A stretch of DNA of 64,000 bases from a bacterium (GCA_029933125.1 JAOZOU010000003.1:292542-356541), one strand, 5' to 3'; positions 23,749 to 32,792 are shown, numbered from the stretch's first letter. Program-made: numbers and translations. Notes: generated by a model not told the origin, from the sequence alone.

Positions 23749-24911
23749 TTTGCACTACCCAGATGGTGATCTCTTACAGCTCTCCAGACATCATCAACAC
23801 TGATATTCTCCATGCATACAGGATTTGTGCACTCAGGGGCATGGCCTCTATAGATTTCGACGCAAGGGCTGCAATTGGCACCCTGATATACGCTCGTATT
23901 GAGCCGACCGAATGGTGCATATCTCTTCGGTGACTCAGGGCCGAAAATACCTATTGTGGGTGTTCCCATGGCTGCAGCAATATGCATCGGACCTGTATCA
24001 TTGCTGATGAAGATGCCACATTTTGAGATCAGATAAGCTGTTTGCTTGATTGAGAACAGACCAGCGACATTGTACACATTCCTCGCTCCACTCTTTTCAA
24101 TGATTTGGCTACAGTATTCTGCCTCGTCTTGATTGCCTGTAAGGAAAATGGTAAATCCTTCAGCACTGAGTCTTTTGATGAGATCTGCAAATCTTGTGCT
24201 TGACCAACGCTTGAATGGAGCCCTTATTCCTGAACCAGCATGAATTCCTGCAAGATTAGATCCCTTAAGGTCGAGGCGGACGAGCCAGTCGTCCACTTTG
24301 TTGCGGTCTTCTTCAGCCAATCTTATGGAGACGAGCTCCTCAAGATCGGCACTGTCAACTCCGAGTGGCTCTAACAAGCGAAGATAGGATGTCACCATAT
24401 GAGATTGGGGATCGAGGAAAACCGGATGTGTAAAGAGGTGCTTGCGTGGATTGCCATGATAGTAGAGGCCTATTCGCCTGGGGGTTCCTATGAGATAGCT
24501 AAGAATAGCAGTCGACTGGAAGTGCTGCTCGAAGTCGATTGTGCAATCCGGATTGAGATTTCTCAGACGTCGCAAGACATTGAAAAAACCGCGAATCCCA
24601 CGCTCCTTACCAAAGATGTCATAGATAATCATTTCGTCAATTTGAGGTTGATCCTCCAATATCCCGCTTGAAAGAGGGGTGGTAAGCACGCAAATCTTTG
24701 AACGGGGCAAATGTGTGCGCAGCCTGTCGAGTGCAGTTAGCATGAGCACCGCATCTCCAATTCCCACAAGTTTTATGGCAAGTATACAGCGAGGTTGGAA
24801 TGTAGTTTCGGTCTTCCCCCGCACTAAGCTTGTCAATCTGTCGAAAAGAGCAAGACTAGCTGTGAGACCTCTTCCGAGTGATCTGTCAAGGTTCCTGAGA
24901 ATCTTTCGCAT
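23745..24911 (-). CDS. Glycosyltransferase family 9 (heptosyltransferase-like)
   Basis: A GT-B protein of 388 residues. It has the ADP-heptose:LPS heptosyltransferase features AIKLVGIGDAVLMLTALDRLR near the N-terminus, GIHAGSGIRAPFKRWSSTRFADL in the donor half, and FISNDTGPMHIAAAMGTPTIGIFGP. It should add a core-region sugar to LPS or a related lipid-linked glycan at the cytoplasmic face. It is the first gene of a three- or four-gene run behind the promoter at 24951-24979. The C-terminal cysteines (NCSPC and ECTNPVCM) match the family's iron-sulfur-like or structural Cys tail. Confidence 0.9.
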   Translation of the reverse strand: MRKILRNLDRSLGRGLTASLALFDRLTSLVRGKTETTFQPRCILAIKLVGIGDAVLMLTALDRLRTHLPRSKICVLTTPLSSGILEDQPQIDEMIIYDIFGKERGIRGFFNVLRRLRNLNPDCTIDFEQHFQSTAILSYLIGTPRRIGLYYHGNPRKHLFTHPVFLDPQSHMVTSYLRLLEPLGVDSADLEELVSIRLAEEDRNKVDDWLVRLDLKGSNLAGIHAGSGIRAPFKRWSSTRFADLIKRLSAEGFTIFLTGNQDEAEYCSQIIEKSGARNVYNVAGLFSIKQTAYLISKCGIFISNDTGPMHIAAAMGTPTIGIFGPESPKRYAPFGRLNTSVYQGANCSPCVEIYRGHAPECTNPVCMENISVDDVWRAVRDHHLGSAK

Positions 24912-24950
24912 TGTTTCAAAACCTCAAAAGAGGCAATTCTTACAACAAGG

Positions 24951-24979
24951 ATTCTAATCTAGTGTTGCGGGCTTCTCAA
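24951..24979 (-). promoter_or_regulatory. Sigma-70-like promoter of the GT9 operon
   Basis: On the minus strand TTGAGA (24979-24974) and TAGAAT (24956-24951) lie 17 bases apart, about 40 bases before the start codon at 24911. Confidence 0.5.
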
Positions 24980-24992
24980 GGGCTACCAAGAA

Positions 24993-25026
24993 GGGGTCGG
25001 AGCACACAATTCTTGGCTCCGACCCC
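24993..25026. repeat. Perfect 11-bp inverted repeat (REP-like or tRNA terminator)
   Basis: GGGGTCGGAGC (24993-25003) and GCTCCGACCCC (25016-25026) flank a 12-base loop. The position just behind tRNA-Pro and the TTCTT that follows on the minus strand suit a tRNA terminator. The sequence also resembles REP palindromes of the GGGGTCGGAG type known from genomes with REP-associated transposases. Only one copy was seen in this window. Confidence 0.6.
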
Positions 25027-25035
25027 GGCATTAAG

Positions 25036-25102
<67 letters not shown>

Positions 25103-25112
<10 letters not shown>

Positions 25113-25612
25113 CCAGATCCTAGTGCCCAATCGAAAAAGCTTATGGCGCCCTTTGCTGCAAAAGTAACTACCAAACCCGCAATAAGCACTCCAAGACCGA
25201 TACAGATGGCTGCCCACTTAAGTTTTATTCCGAATACGAAAGCTGCAAGAGCTCCTGTCCATGCACCTGTTACGGGCAAGGGTATCGCTACGAAGAGTGT
25301 CAAACCGATTGCCTCGTACTTCTCTACTAGTTTACCACGTTTCCGTGTTCTCGCAAATAGCCACTCAAGAAATCTGTCAAAAACGGGAACCCTCCGCAAG
25401 AAGCGTGATACGGGATCGAGAAGTAGTAAGATAGGGATTACGGGCACAAAATTGCCTCCAACTGCCAGCAGATACATTTTAGCAAGGGGAATGTTTGGAG
25501 CGAACTTGATTGCCCAAGGGATAGCCCCTCTGAGCTCGAGGATTGGAAGCATAGCCATAAGGAATACGATAGCCTCCTTAGGCAGACTACTTATCCATGA
25601 TATCTCATGCAT
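25103..25612 (-). CDS. Small multidrug export family membrane protein (PF06695/COG2426)
   Basis: A 169-residue protein of about four to five membrane segments. The conserved opening MAMLPILELRGAIPWAI (about residues 18-34) and the later FVAIPLPVTGAWTGALAAFVFG are diagnostic of the PF06695 family, distant relatives of DedA/SNARE-associated membrane proteins. The transported substrate is not established for the family. Its stop codon lies inside the 5' end of tRNA-Pro, and its start overlaps surE by 8 bases. Confidence 0.88.
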
Positions 25613-26387
25613 CGTTCAATCTCGGTTTGAGATTCCATGCTCTTATCTTTTCAATCGACTTATAGTCGGTCAGATCCAGATGGAGTGGCGTGACCGATAT
25701 CAATCCATTTTCGACAGCTTCGAAATCGGTATCTTCCCCGCTACACCAGATAGGGGGTTCACCGCCAATCCAGTAGTAATCCCTACCGCGCGGATCGGTC
25801 TTGCGTACAATGACATCGCGGTAAACACGTTTGCCCAGCTTGGTAACTTTGACACCCTTTATACGGTCGGGTGGCAATGATGGAACATTTACATTTAGCA
25901 ATGTCCCTTGAGGAAGGCCATGCCTGAGAACCTCTCTTGCAATTACAACAGCAAACTCAGCAGCAGCCTCAAATCGACACTCCTTCCACGACGATACCGA
26001 TATGGCAATTGACGGAAGCCCAAGTAGGGTGCCCTCAAAGGCGGCTGCAACAGTACCTGAATAGGTAATGTCATCGCCCAGATTGGGACCGTGATTGATC
26101 CCTGAGATGAGAAGATCGGGCTTTCGCTCAAACAGTCCTCGCATGGCTAGAAGTACGCAATCAGTTGGAGTACCGTCAACCGATATTGTGTGCTCATCTA
26201 TTCGGCTTATCCTCAGAGGATCCGAAAGCGTAAGGGCATGGCTTGACCCACTTTGCTGGCGTTCTGGGGCAACCACTGTGACCTCACCAATCCGCGAAAC
26301 AGCTTCCCTTAGAGATCTTAGTCCCTCGGCATTTATGCCATCGTCATTTGTCAAAAGAATTAGAGTTGGCTTTGAATCTTGTGACAA
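25605..26387 (-). CDS. surE: 5'/3'-nucleotidase SurE
   Basis: A metal-dependent nucleotidase for nucleoside monophosphates in stationary-phase and stress survival. The family opening LLTNDDG (about residues 11-17) supplies the metal-binding aspartates; VVAPERQQSGSSHALT and LLISGINHGPNLGDDITYSGTVAAA are intact. The start is TTG 26387, which overlaps the GT2 gene by 44 bases; no later start would leave the conserved N-terminus complete. Length (260) is normal. Confidence 0.96.
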   Translation of the reverse strand: MSQDSKPTLILLTNDDGINAEGLRSLREAVSRIGEVTVVAPERQQSGSSHALTLSDPLRISRIDEHTISVDGTPTDCVLLAMRGLFERKPDLLISGINHGPNLGDDITYSGTVAAAFEGTLLGLPSIAISVSSWKECRFEAAAEFAVVIAREVLRHGLPQGTLLNVNVPSLPPDRIKGVKVTKLGKRVYRDVIVRKTDPRGRDYYWIGGEPPIWCSGEDTDFEAVENGLISVTPLHLDLTDYKSIEKIRAWNLKPRLNDA

Positions 26388-27117
26388 GATAGCGTATCCT
26401 CCAGAAGATGCTACAAAACATCAATCCTAAGAATAATAATGGTTGCTTGACGGGATGTATATAGCTTTTCTCACTGCTATAGATTGTCGAGATTGGAGCT
26501 GATTCGATACGGAAACCCCTCATTGCAGCCTTTATGAGAATCTCACTCTCTGCAGCATAGCCCTTCGAGGTGGTTTGGAGACTTCTCAGGACTTGAGTTG
26601 AGAGAAAGCGATAGCCAGATTGAGAATCGGGGATATGAGTTCCTGCAGCAAGTGAGACTAGCCACGAACTCAAGGTGTTTGTGATGATTCTGAGTAAGGG
26701 CATCTTCCCGGGTTCTCGCTTACGACTTCCTACAACGATGGAGGCACCTGTTGCAAGCCAGCGCCTAAGAAGGTTTGGAATCTCCTCAGGAAGGTGCTGA
26801 CCATCGGCATCAAGCGTCACGACACCAGCGGCACCAGATCTTAGAGCATATTCGAAACCCGTCCTCAGGGCTTCCCCCTTGCCCTTGTTCTGTCCATGCA
26901 CAATTACCTTTGCACCGGAGCTTCTGGCAACTTCCGCCGTTGCGTCCTTTGAGCCATCATCCACTACGACGACCTCAAGTTGAGAGCTCAGCGATCTTAC
27001 GCGTTGGACAATCTCGCCAAGCGTATCCTGTGCATTGTAAGCAGGGATGATCACCTTTATGAAGCTGTAAGCCTCCTTTAGTGTCTTGGGTAATTCAGAG
27101 GACAGATGGTTCACCAA
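26344..27117 (-). CDS. Glycosyltransferase family 2 (dolichyl/polyprenyl-phosphate sugar synthase-like)
   Basis: A GT-A fold with IIPAYNAQDTLGEIV (nucleotide binding), VVVDDGSKDAT and the DxD-type TLDADGQH. GTHIPDSQSGYRFL and YAAESEILIKAA fit the branch that charges polyprenyl phosphate with a hexose or transfers to lipid-linked acceptors. One hydrophobic segment near the C-terminus (PLLFLGLMFCSIFWRIRYLV) could associate with the membrane. It overlaps the acyltransferase gene by 23 bases at its start and surE by 44 at its end. Function is probably in glycolipid or LPS assembly. Confidence 0.88.
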   Translation of the reverse strand: MVNHLSSELPKTLKEAYSFIKVIIPAYNAQDTLGEIVQRVRSLSSQLEVVVVDDGSKDATAEVARSSGAKVIVHGQNKGKGEALRTGFEYALRSGAAGVVTLDADGQHLPEEIPNLLRRWLATGASIVVGSRKREPGKMPLLRIITNTLSSWLVSLAAGTHIPDSQSGYRFLSTQVLRSLQTTSKGYAAESEILIKAAMRGFRIESAPISTIYSSEKSYIHPVKQPLLFLGLMFCSIFWRIRYLVTRFKANSNSFDK

Positions 27118-27976
27118 AGCCTATCCTTTCGAAGAAGTACCATTGCTCGGGATGCTCTGCTATCCGTTTCTCAAGGATTTTCACGAAGCGTTCGACGATT
27201 TTTTCTGGGGAGAGTCGTTGTTCGCTAGGCATATAGATCGGATCATCTATTTCAAGGTGATATCTACCTTCGTTATCCTTTATGCAGAATCCAGGTATCA
27301 CAGGAATACCCTCTGAGATTGCAAGACCCGCGTAACCTGAAGGCACCCTGGTCGGTATCCCCAAAAGCTTCACCACCGTTCCCCTGCCTGTGAAATCTCT
27401 GTCGGCAACTATGCCTATGCATGAGGCGCGCGGAAGATTCCTTATTCTTTTGGCGGATTCCTTAACTGTGAGAACCTTAAGTCCCTTTTCTTCGCGATGT
27501 TGCCGAAATAGCAAGGCAATTCGCCTATCAGGATGGTCATATGCAACCACGTGAAGATCAAGACCCATCATTGCAAATGTTGCAGCACCAAGCTCCCAGT
27601 TGCCTAAATGTGCGGTGATGAGGAGAGCTCTTCGGCCAGCAAGTCGGGTCTTAAGGATCTTAAAGCTCTCAAGATCAACCAATTGAGCGATTCTTCTAAG
27701 ATCCATCCTCGGCAGATAGAGAAATTCGGTCACAACCTCAGCAAAGTTGTGCATTATCCTTCTAGCAAGTCGTCTTGTTCTATCTCGATCGCAGACCCCG
27801 GTTGGTAAGAGATTGAGATTGTGGATCAATGCTTGACGCCTGTGAGGTGCAAAGACGTACCATATATCGGCTATTCTACGCGCAAGCCAATAGGATACCC
27901 TGAGCGGCAAAATACTAACCAAGGCCTTTGCAATGAGGTAACCGAGAAATAGCAACTGTCTTACTCCCTCCACCAA
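27095..27976 (-). CDS. Lysophospholipid/lipid A acyltransferase (LpxL/HtrB family)
   Basis: The LPLAT signature H-x4-D/E is present as HLGNWE. IGIVADRDFTGRGTVVKLLG and PSGYAGLAISEGIPVIPGF correspond to later blocks of the lauroyl/myristoyl acyltransferases of lipid A (LpxL, LpxM) or of phosphatidylinositol mannoside acyltransferases. An N-terminal hydrophobic stretch anchors it to the inner membrane. In a diderm the lipid A role is most likely. The gene follows the ABC permease with a 16-base gap. Confidence 0.9.
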   Translation of the reverse strand: MVEGVRQLLFLGYLIAKALVSILPLRVSYWLARRIADIWYVFAPHRRQALIHNLNLLPTGVCDRDRTRRLARRIMHNFAEVVTEFLYLPRMDLRRIAQLVDLESFKILKTRLAGRRALLITAHLGNWELGAATFAMMGLDLHVVAYDHPDRRIALLFRQHREEKGLKVLTVKESAKRIRNLPRASCIGIVADRDFTGRGTVVKLLGIPTRVPSGYAGLAISEGIPVIPGFCIKDNEGRYHLEIDDPIYMPSEQRLSPEKIVERFVKILEKRIAEHPEQWYFFERIGFGEPSVL

Positions 27977-27992
27977 TACACACGCGACCTGA

Positions 27993-28820
27993 TCATCCTT
28001 TGAGAGCTCCTCGTGTTATGTCCTGGATAACATAACGCTGGAATACCATTGCCAGGGTAACGAGTGGAAGACTGGCGAGAGTTGAGGCAGCCATAATGTA
28101 GCCCCAGGGAATCTCGCCGTGAAGCCCCTGAAAAAGGGCTATGCCCACCGGTATAGTACGGGCACTGTGATCGGTGGTTAACATGAGGGCAAAGAGGAAT
28201 TCGTTGAAAGCCGCTATGAATATGAGAAGAATAGCTGAGAAGAGCCCGGGAGCTGCGATGGGTAGCACAATTTTCCTGAAAACCAGTCCACGGCTTGCTC
28301 CATCAGCAATCGCTGCGTCGTCAAGATCATGGGGTATGCGTGAGATATAACTCAGGAGGATCCAGAATCCAAGTGGAACCGTCCAGGCGATGTAGGGCAG
28401 GATGAGTGCAGGATAGGTGTTTATGAGTCCTAGGGACCTCATGAGCTTGTAGAGGTAGCCTACGAGGCTTATCTGGGGGAAGGTGGAAAGTGCGAGAACA
28501 CCGAGTGAGATAGGCATGCGACCACGAAAACGCAGCCTCGAGACAGCGTAAGCAGCACTTGCAGCGATCAGGGCGCAGGCAAGGGCAACTGTTGCGCTTA
28601 CGATGAGACTGTTTCGTAGATGGTCGAGGAAGTGAAGTGAGCCTATAGTGATGATGTCGAGATAATTTCGGAATGTGACAACAAAGCTTTGGCTACCGAG
28701 GAAGTCAGGATACTTGCTGACGGATACAGCTATCATCCACATGAAGGGTGTGAGACAGAAGACAATCATAAAGGCAGTACCGACAGCGAGCAATATCTTC
28801 CTTACCCTGGCTTCGCTCAT
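27993..28820 (-). CDS. Carbohydrate ABC transporter permease (MalG type)
   Basis: A six-helix inner-membrane permease of 275 residues. The cytoplasmic EAA-type loop is ALDDAAIADGASRGLVFRKIVLP in degenerate form (DDAAIADGAS...PIAAPG), which docks the ATPase. MalG-like proteins end with the short charged tail seen here (QRYVIQDITRGALKG). It overlaps the partner permease gene by 4 bases and forms one importer with it and the binding protein. No ATPase gene is nearby, so a shared MsmK/UgpC-like ATPase encoded elsewhere is likely. Confidence 0.92.
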   Translation of the reverse strand: MSEARVRKILLAVGTAFMIVFCLTPFMWMIAVSVSKYPDFLGSQSFVVTFRNYLDIITIGSLHFLDHLRNSLIVSATVALACALIAASAAYAVSRLRFRGRMPISLGVLALSTFPQISLVGYLYKLMRSLGLINTYPALILPYIAWTVPLGFWILLSYISRIPHDLDDAAIADGASRGLVFRKIVLPIAAPGLFSAILLIFIAAFNEFLFALMLTTDHSARTIPVGIALFQGLHGEIPWGYIMAASTLASLPLVTLAMVFQRYVIQDITRGALKG

Positions 28821-29695
28821 TTAAACACCTTGCCAAAACCGGTTGCCCGGAGATAGGAAATCGAAAGCACGAAAGCAAGCAAAAACACAACAACTGCTAT
28901 TGCAGAGCCATAGCCGAAATCCCCTTCATTGAAATACTTGTAACCCAGAAGTGAAAGTGAGGTGGTAGAACCTCCAGGTCCGCCGTTTGTGAGCACATAG
29001 ATGAGATCTAGAATTCGCACTGTATCAATGCTTCGAAAAATCAGTACGACAGCAAGTGCAGGCTTGAGAAGAGGCAAAGTTATCTTAAGAAAGCGTTGCG
29101 TGAGTCCAGCTCCATCCACCTTGGCATGTTCGTAGATCCCCTCTGGTATGGTCTGGAGGCCAGCAAGCAGTATGATTGCCACGAAAGGAGTTGTCTTCCA
29201 GACATCCGCCACAACAAGAGCCACAAAGGCACTTGCAGGGCTGCCAAGCCAGTTAATAGGCTGATCGGAAAGGCCAACAGCTTGGGTGACATAATTTGCA
29301 AGCCCATAGGAGTAATTGTAGATGAGCTCCCAGGTGCGTGCTGAGACTATTGTCGGAACAGCCCATGGCACGAGGATGGTTGCACGTATGAGATTTCTCA
29401 TTGGAATCCGCTCGTTGAGAATCAGAGCAAAGCAAAGTCCGAGGACAACCTCGAGAGGGACACATACGCCTGTAAAGGCAGCAGTGAACTTCAGGGACTG
29501 CCAGAAATTCTCGTCCCTTATGAGTCTGGAGAAATTCCCAAGGCCAACGAATTTAGCGGGTAGATAGGTGACCTCCCTCAAGAAGCTGAGCCAGACAGTA
29601 CCACCAACTGGTAGCAGGACAAAGGCACAAACTACTATCAACATAGGGGCTATGAAAATATAGGCTGTCCTGCCGTTGTACCCCCTTGCAGGCAT
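28817..29695 (-). CDS. Sugar ABC transporter permease (MalF/UgpA type)
   Basis: A 292-residue permease with six predicted membrane helices; the EAA-like motif reads IYEHAKVDGAGLTQRFLKITLPLLKP. The conserved TNGGPGGSTTSLSLLGYKYFNE near the C-terminus is typical of this branch of the CUT1 sugar transporters. It pairs with the adjoining MalG-type subunit and the binding protein 12 bases upstream. Substrate unknown; an oligosaccharide or glycerol-phosphate-type compound would fit the family. Confidence 0.92.
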   Translation of the reverse strand: MPARGYNGRTAYIFIAPMLIVVCAFVLLPVGGTVWLSFLREVTYLPAKFVGLGNFSRLIRDENFWQSLKFTAAFTGVCVPLEVVLGLCFALILNERIPMRNLIRATILVPWAVPTIVSARTWELIYNYSYGLANYVTQAVGLSDQPINWLGSPASAFVALVVADVWKTTPFVAIILLAGLQTIPEGIYEHAKVDGAGLTQRFLKITLPLLKPALAVVLIFRSIDTVRILDLIYVLTNGGPGGSTTSLSLLGYKYFNEGDFGYGSAIAVVVFLLAFVLSISYLRATGFGKVFK

Positions 29696-29707
29696 AATTG
29701 CTGACTC

Positions 29708-30982
29708 TTACCTCTTGTACCTAGCGGCAATCTCCCGAGCTTCTGCCTGGGCTTCATCAAGTGCCTTCTCAGGTTCCATCATTCCTGAGAGAGCAGCATT
29801 GACCTTCTGTTGCAACATCTTTGAAAGCAAACTGTAGTAAGGTAAGGTGGGACGTGCAGTTGCTGACTCAAACACCTCGCGAAGTTTGACTAGATGCGGT
29901 GCTCGTTCCCTCACCTTTGGTGAATCATAGACATCACGCCGTGCTGGATTCCAGCCAAGATCTACTGCAAAATCAGTCTGAACCCTTCTTGAGACAACAT
30001 ACTTGAGGAATTCCCAAGCCTGCCTCTTTGCATCGCTGTTTCTTGAGATAGCGATATGCCAGCCACCAAGTGTCGCTGCGTGGTGTCCCCCCTCAAACTT
30101 CGGAAGGAGTGATATCCCTACCTTCCCTCTCACCTTAGAATCTGGACTCTGGTGCAAGCCCCAAGCATAAGGCCAGTTTCTTTCGAAGAGAGCGTTCCCG
30201 CTTTCGAAGAAGGACCGCACCTGTTCTTCCTTCATTTCGGTATAGGTATTGGGCGGTGAAATTCGATATTTGGCAAGAAGGTCTCTCATGAAGGTAAGAG
30301 CTTCTATGTTTGCCGGGCTATTGATTATGAGGCTCTCACCTCTTGCAACTATGCCACCGCCGTTTGACACGGCATATTCAAGAAAGTTGCAAATTAAGCC
30401 TTCATATTGGGCACCCTGCCAAACGAATCCCCAAAACTGAGGGTTGATCTTGCGCTGCTTCGCCTGAACCTCCATGGCTATTTTCGCAAGTTCATTCCAA
30501 GTTACAGGAGCTTCATTGTAGCCATATTCTGCCAGAAGGTCGGAGCGATAGTAGAGAAGCCCTGCGTCGACATATACCGGCAGGGCAATGAGATGGCCAT
30601 CGTAGCGATCTGCAAGATCAATGACGCGTTCAAAGAAAGGTGATAGATCGAACCCTTCATTGTCTACATAGGAATCCAGTGGCTCTAGCCAACCTGAAGC
30701 AGCAAACTGTCCAATCCATACGATATCCATAAGGAAGGCATCAGGATCCTTCTCCCCCGCTCGCAGTGGTACAACCAGTCCCTGACGTCGCTGGTCGGTA
30801 TCAGTAGGTTGGCGCAATATCGCTATGTCAATGCCTGTTGAGTCACTGAACTTCGAAGCAAGCGCTTCCCAGTAGTCAAGTTCAGCTGGGGCACCTCCAA
30901 TCATGAAAGTAACCTTTTGAGAAGTTCTCGAGCAGACTGTGAAGATCGCTAGAGCTATCAAGATAAGAGCCTTCCTCTGCAT
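29708..30982 (-). CDS. Extracellular sugar-binding protein of an ABC importer
   Basis: ATG 30982 follows GAGGAGGAAAACC; a TTG five codons earlier lies inside that site and is rejected. A hydrophobic signal sequence ends at FTVCSRTS, where C12 might be lipidated, but the residue before it is V, so the lipobox is weak. The rest is a family-1 solute-binding protein: FMIGGAPAELDYWEALASKF at the start and GGWHIAISRNSDAKRQAWEFLKYVVS in the C-lobe. It delivers a carbohydrate to the two permeases encoded just downstream and is the first gene of that operon. Confidence 0.93.
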   Translation of the reverse strand: MQRKALILIALAIFTVCSRTSQKVTFMIGGAPAELDYWEALASKFSDSTGIDIAILRQPTDTDQRRQGLVVPLRAGEKDPDAFLMDIVWIGQFAASGWLEPLDSYVDNEGFDLSPFFERVIDLADRYDGHLIALPVYVDAGLLYYRSDLLAEYGYNEAPVTWNELAKIAMEVQAKQRKINPQFWGFVWQGAQYEGLICNFLEYAVSNGGGIVARGESLIINSPANIEALTFMRDLLAKYRISPPNTYTEMKEEQVRSFFESGNALFERNWPYAWGLHQSPDSKVRGKVGISLLPKFEGGHHAATLGGWHIAISRNSDAKRQAWEFLKYVVSRRVQTDFAVDLGWNPARRDVYDSPKVRERAPHLVKLREVFESATARPTLPYYSLLSKMLQQKVNAALSGMMEPEKALDEAQAEAREIAARYKR

Positions 30983-31063
30983 GGTTTTCCTCCTCAAAAT
31001 TTAGGTTTTGGAGTCCAGTCGATCTGATTCAATAATGAAGGTTCTGCGAGAAGGATTCAACCC

Positions 31064-31840
31064 CTACTTTAACCATATCTCGTAGGTTTCGACGACAAGA
31101 ATCCTTGTTGCAAGAAGAATAGCTGCGACGATAAAGAGCCTTCTCAGCCATGGGCTACCATGTCGCAATGCAAGCTTGGCACCGATAAATGCCCCAGTTG
31201 AATACGTTGCTGCAAGCACAAGCGCCAGGCGATAATCTATCAAGCCATAGCTTCCAAGGAGCACCGATGTTGCTGCCGTCGAGAACATGCTCATGAGGCG
31301 AGTGGCAGCTGCGCCTTCGAGGAATGGAAATCCCAGGAAGAGCACGAAACTGTATGTCAGGAGCGTAGCATAGCCACCAGTAAAAACACCGCCATATATT
31401 GAAAGGGGAAGAAAAACGATAAGAGAGGACGCAAGACGTGCACGACTGAGGTTGCCTTGTCTCATTACCAACCCCATCGAAGGTTTGGTGAGGAGCAGAA
31501 GTGCAATGACAACGGTTGCAATTGCTATGAGTATTTTGAGCCCCTGAGCAGGGGTTCTCACGACAAGAATGGCACCTATCACGGATCCTATAACCACGGG
31601 GATGCTATGTGCATAGATCCACTTCTTGTGAGGTAAGGTGGTGCCTCTCAGCAGGATTATGCCTCCGACAATGCTTAGAAGAAGCGTGGCAAACTTGTTA
31701 GACGCAATGGCAACTTTGGTTTCCACGCCTAAGCCTATGAGCAGAGGAACCATTATGAGAGCAGTTCCACCAAGAGTTACGGAGAAGATGGCTACCACAA
31801 AGCCCGTTGCTCCTGCCAGCACAAGGGTGTTAGCATCCAA
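31064..31840 (-). CDS. TauE/SafE family membrane permease
   Basis: A 258-residue inner-membrane protein with about eight hydrophobic segments and two repeated halves. The first opens ATGFVVAIFSVTLGGTALIMVPLL and the second YGGVFTGGYATLLTYSF; both contain the small-residue motif (GGTALIMVPLL) of the TauE/SafE (DUF81) family. Members move sulfite, organosulfonates or other small anions. The neighbours give no hint of the substrate. It is transcribed alone, divergent from the sigma-factor gene. Confidence 0.9.
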   Translation of the reverse strand: MDANTLVLAGATGFVVAIFSVTLGGTALIMVPLLIGLGVETKVAIASNKFATLLLSIVGGIILLRGTTLPHKKWIYAHSIPVVIGSVIGAILVVRTPAQGLKILIAIATVVIALLLLTKPSMGLVMRQGNLSRARLASSLIVFLPLSIYGGVFTGGYATLLTYSFVLFLGFPFLEGAAATRLMSMFSTAATSVLLGSYGLIDYRLALVLAATYSTGAFIGAKLALRHGSPWLRRLFIVAAILLATRILVVETYEIWLK

Positions 31841-32102
31841 TTGTGGCTCCTTCCTCAGGCTTGCTATTAAATCAGGTATGAGTCAAAAGATCAAGCCAGG
31901 ATCCATGGGCACGGCAACGAGTCTGGGGCAGTGGGTGAAAAGTGAGATGGTATCAAGCTCAGTGCTTTCAGGTTCAGGATTCAAATACAGCTAGCTCCTC
32001 ACCAGCTAAAGTCCACTTTAGATCATTCCCCGCATCCCCGCGAGTTTGGAAATCTCCTCGATGAGCCTCAGGGGAAAGCACCCCCGATCGCTTAAGACCG
32101 GC
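31841..32102. other. Divergent intergenic region upstream of the sigma/CHAT operon
   Basis: No gene is supported here. A minus-strand open frame (31974-32189) runs antisense through the sigma-factor promoter and has no coding character. The notable element is a perfect inverted repeat at 32006-32021. Confidence 0.5.
32006..32021. repeat. Inverted repeat, possible operator
   Basis: CTAAAG, TCCA, CTTTAG: a perfect 6-bp dyad about 80 bases upstream of the putative sigma-factor promoter. It could bind a dimeric regulator; no protein is known to recognise it. Confidence 0.3.
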
Positions 32103-32132
32103 TTGATCGAAAGGCGACAAATGTGATAAACT
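32103..32132 (+). promoter_or_regulatory. Putative promoter of the sigma-factor/CHAT operon
   Basis: TTGATC (32103-32108) and TAAACT (32127-32132) lie 18 bases apart, with transcription expected near 32139, just before the AAGGAG site at 32156-32161. An ECF-type autoregulated promoter cannot be excluded. Confidence 0.4.
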
Positions 32133-32169
32133 ACGAAGGCGGGTTTGTAGACGACAAGGAGCGTTAGCA

Positions 32170-32781
32170 CTGCGAAATCCTCGGGACACAAAGACGCCGT
32201 CTGACGCAAGCCTGGCAGAGCTTTACCTCTCAGGGAACCAAGAAGCCATCAGATTGATTGGAAGCTGGATGCACAGGGTTGTAAATCTCAAATTCTACAA
32301 TCTCTCGCATGAGGCAAGTGATATAGTGCAGGAAGTGCACTTTAGGTTATTCCACAATCTCAAGTCCAAGCGGTTTGAGGGTCGATCGAGCCTCAAGTGG
32401 TATGTTCAGCGCATGACTATGAAGGTCTGCTGCGACATCCTAAGAAAAACACGTCCAGTTATTGCCCTCGGTAATCTTGATGACCCTCCGCAACTTCAAG
32501 CATCTGGCAGTGATCCGCTTGATGACGTAGTTTCGAATGAAAAAGCAGAAGCCTACGCGTGGATTCTTAAGAATCTTTCGGACCGAAGCCGTCAGGTTAT
32601 TCTTTTGCGGCTGAGAGGCCTTAAATACACTACAATTGCCCATATATTTGGTGTTCCTGAGGGGACTGTTAAATCCCGACTCTCAAGAGCAATTGATGAA
32701 GCTCAGGAGTTGCTTGAGAAATGGAAAATGAGGGAACGATCTCCTTGTTCTAGCGACACTAATAAGGGGACGCCGGGATAG
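32170..32781 (+). CDS. ECF-like RNA polymerase sigma factor
   Basis: Homology begins upstream of the first conventional start (TTG 32254): SLAELYLSGNQEAIRLIGSW is typical of region 2 of this group, so the start must lie earlier. The best candidate is a CTG at 32170, eight bases behind AAGGAG; no ATG, GTG or TTG is in frame there. Region 2 includes SDIVQEVHFRLF. Region 4 is a helix-turn-helix (YTTIAHIFGVPEGTVKSRLSRA). The 203-residue size suits an ECF or small group-specific factor. Eleven bases separate it from the anti-sigma/CHAT gene, its probable regulator. Confidence 0.85.
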   Translation: MRNPRDTKTPSDASLAELYLSGNQEAIRLIGSWMHRVVNLKFYNLSHEASDIVQEVHFRLFHNLKSKRFEGRSSLKWYVQRMTMKVCCDILRKTRPVIALGNLDDPPQLQASGSDPLDDVVSNEKAEAYAWILKNLSDRSRQVILLRLRGLKYTTIAHIFGVPEGTVKSRLSRAIDEAQELLEKWKMRERSPCSSDTNKGTPG

Positions 32782-32792
32782 GGGGTGACCGT

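Noticed and set aside
31974-32189. Minus-strand open frame of 71 codons
   Set aside because: It lies antisense across the sigma-factor promoter and 5' end, has no ribosome binding site, and its residue composition is not protein-like.
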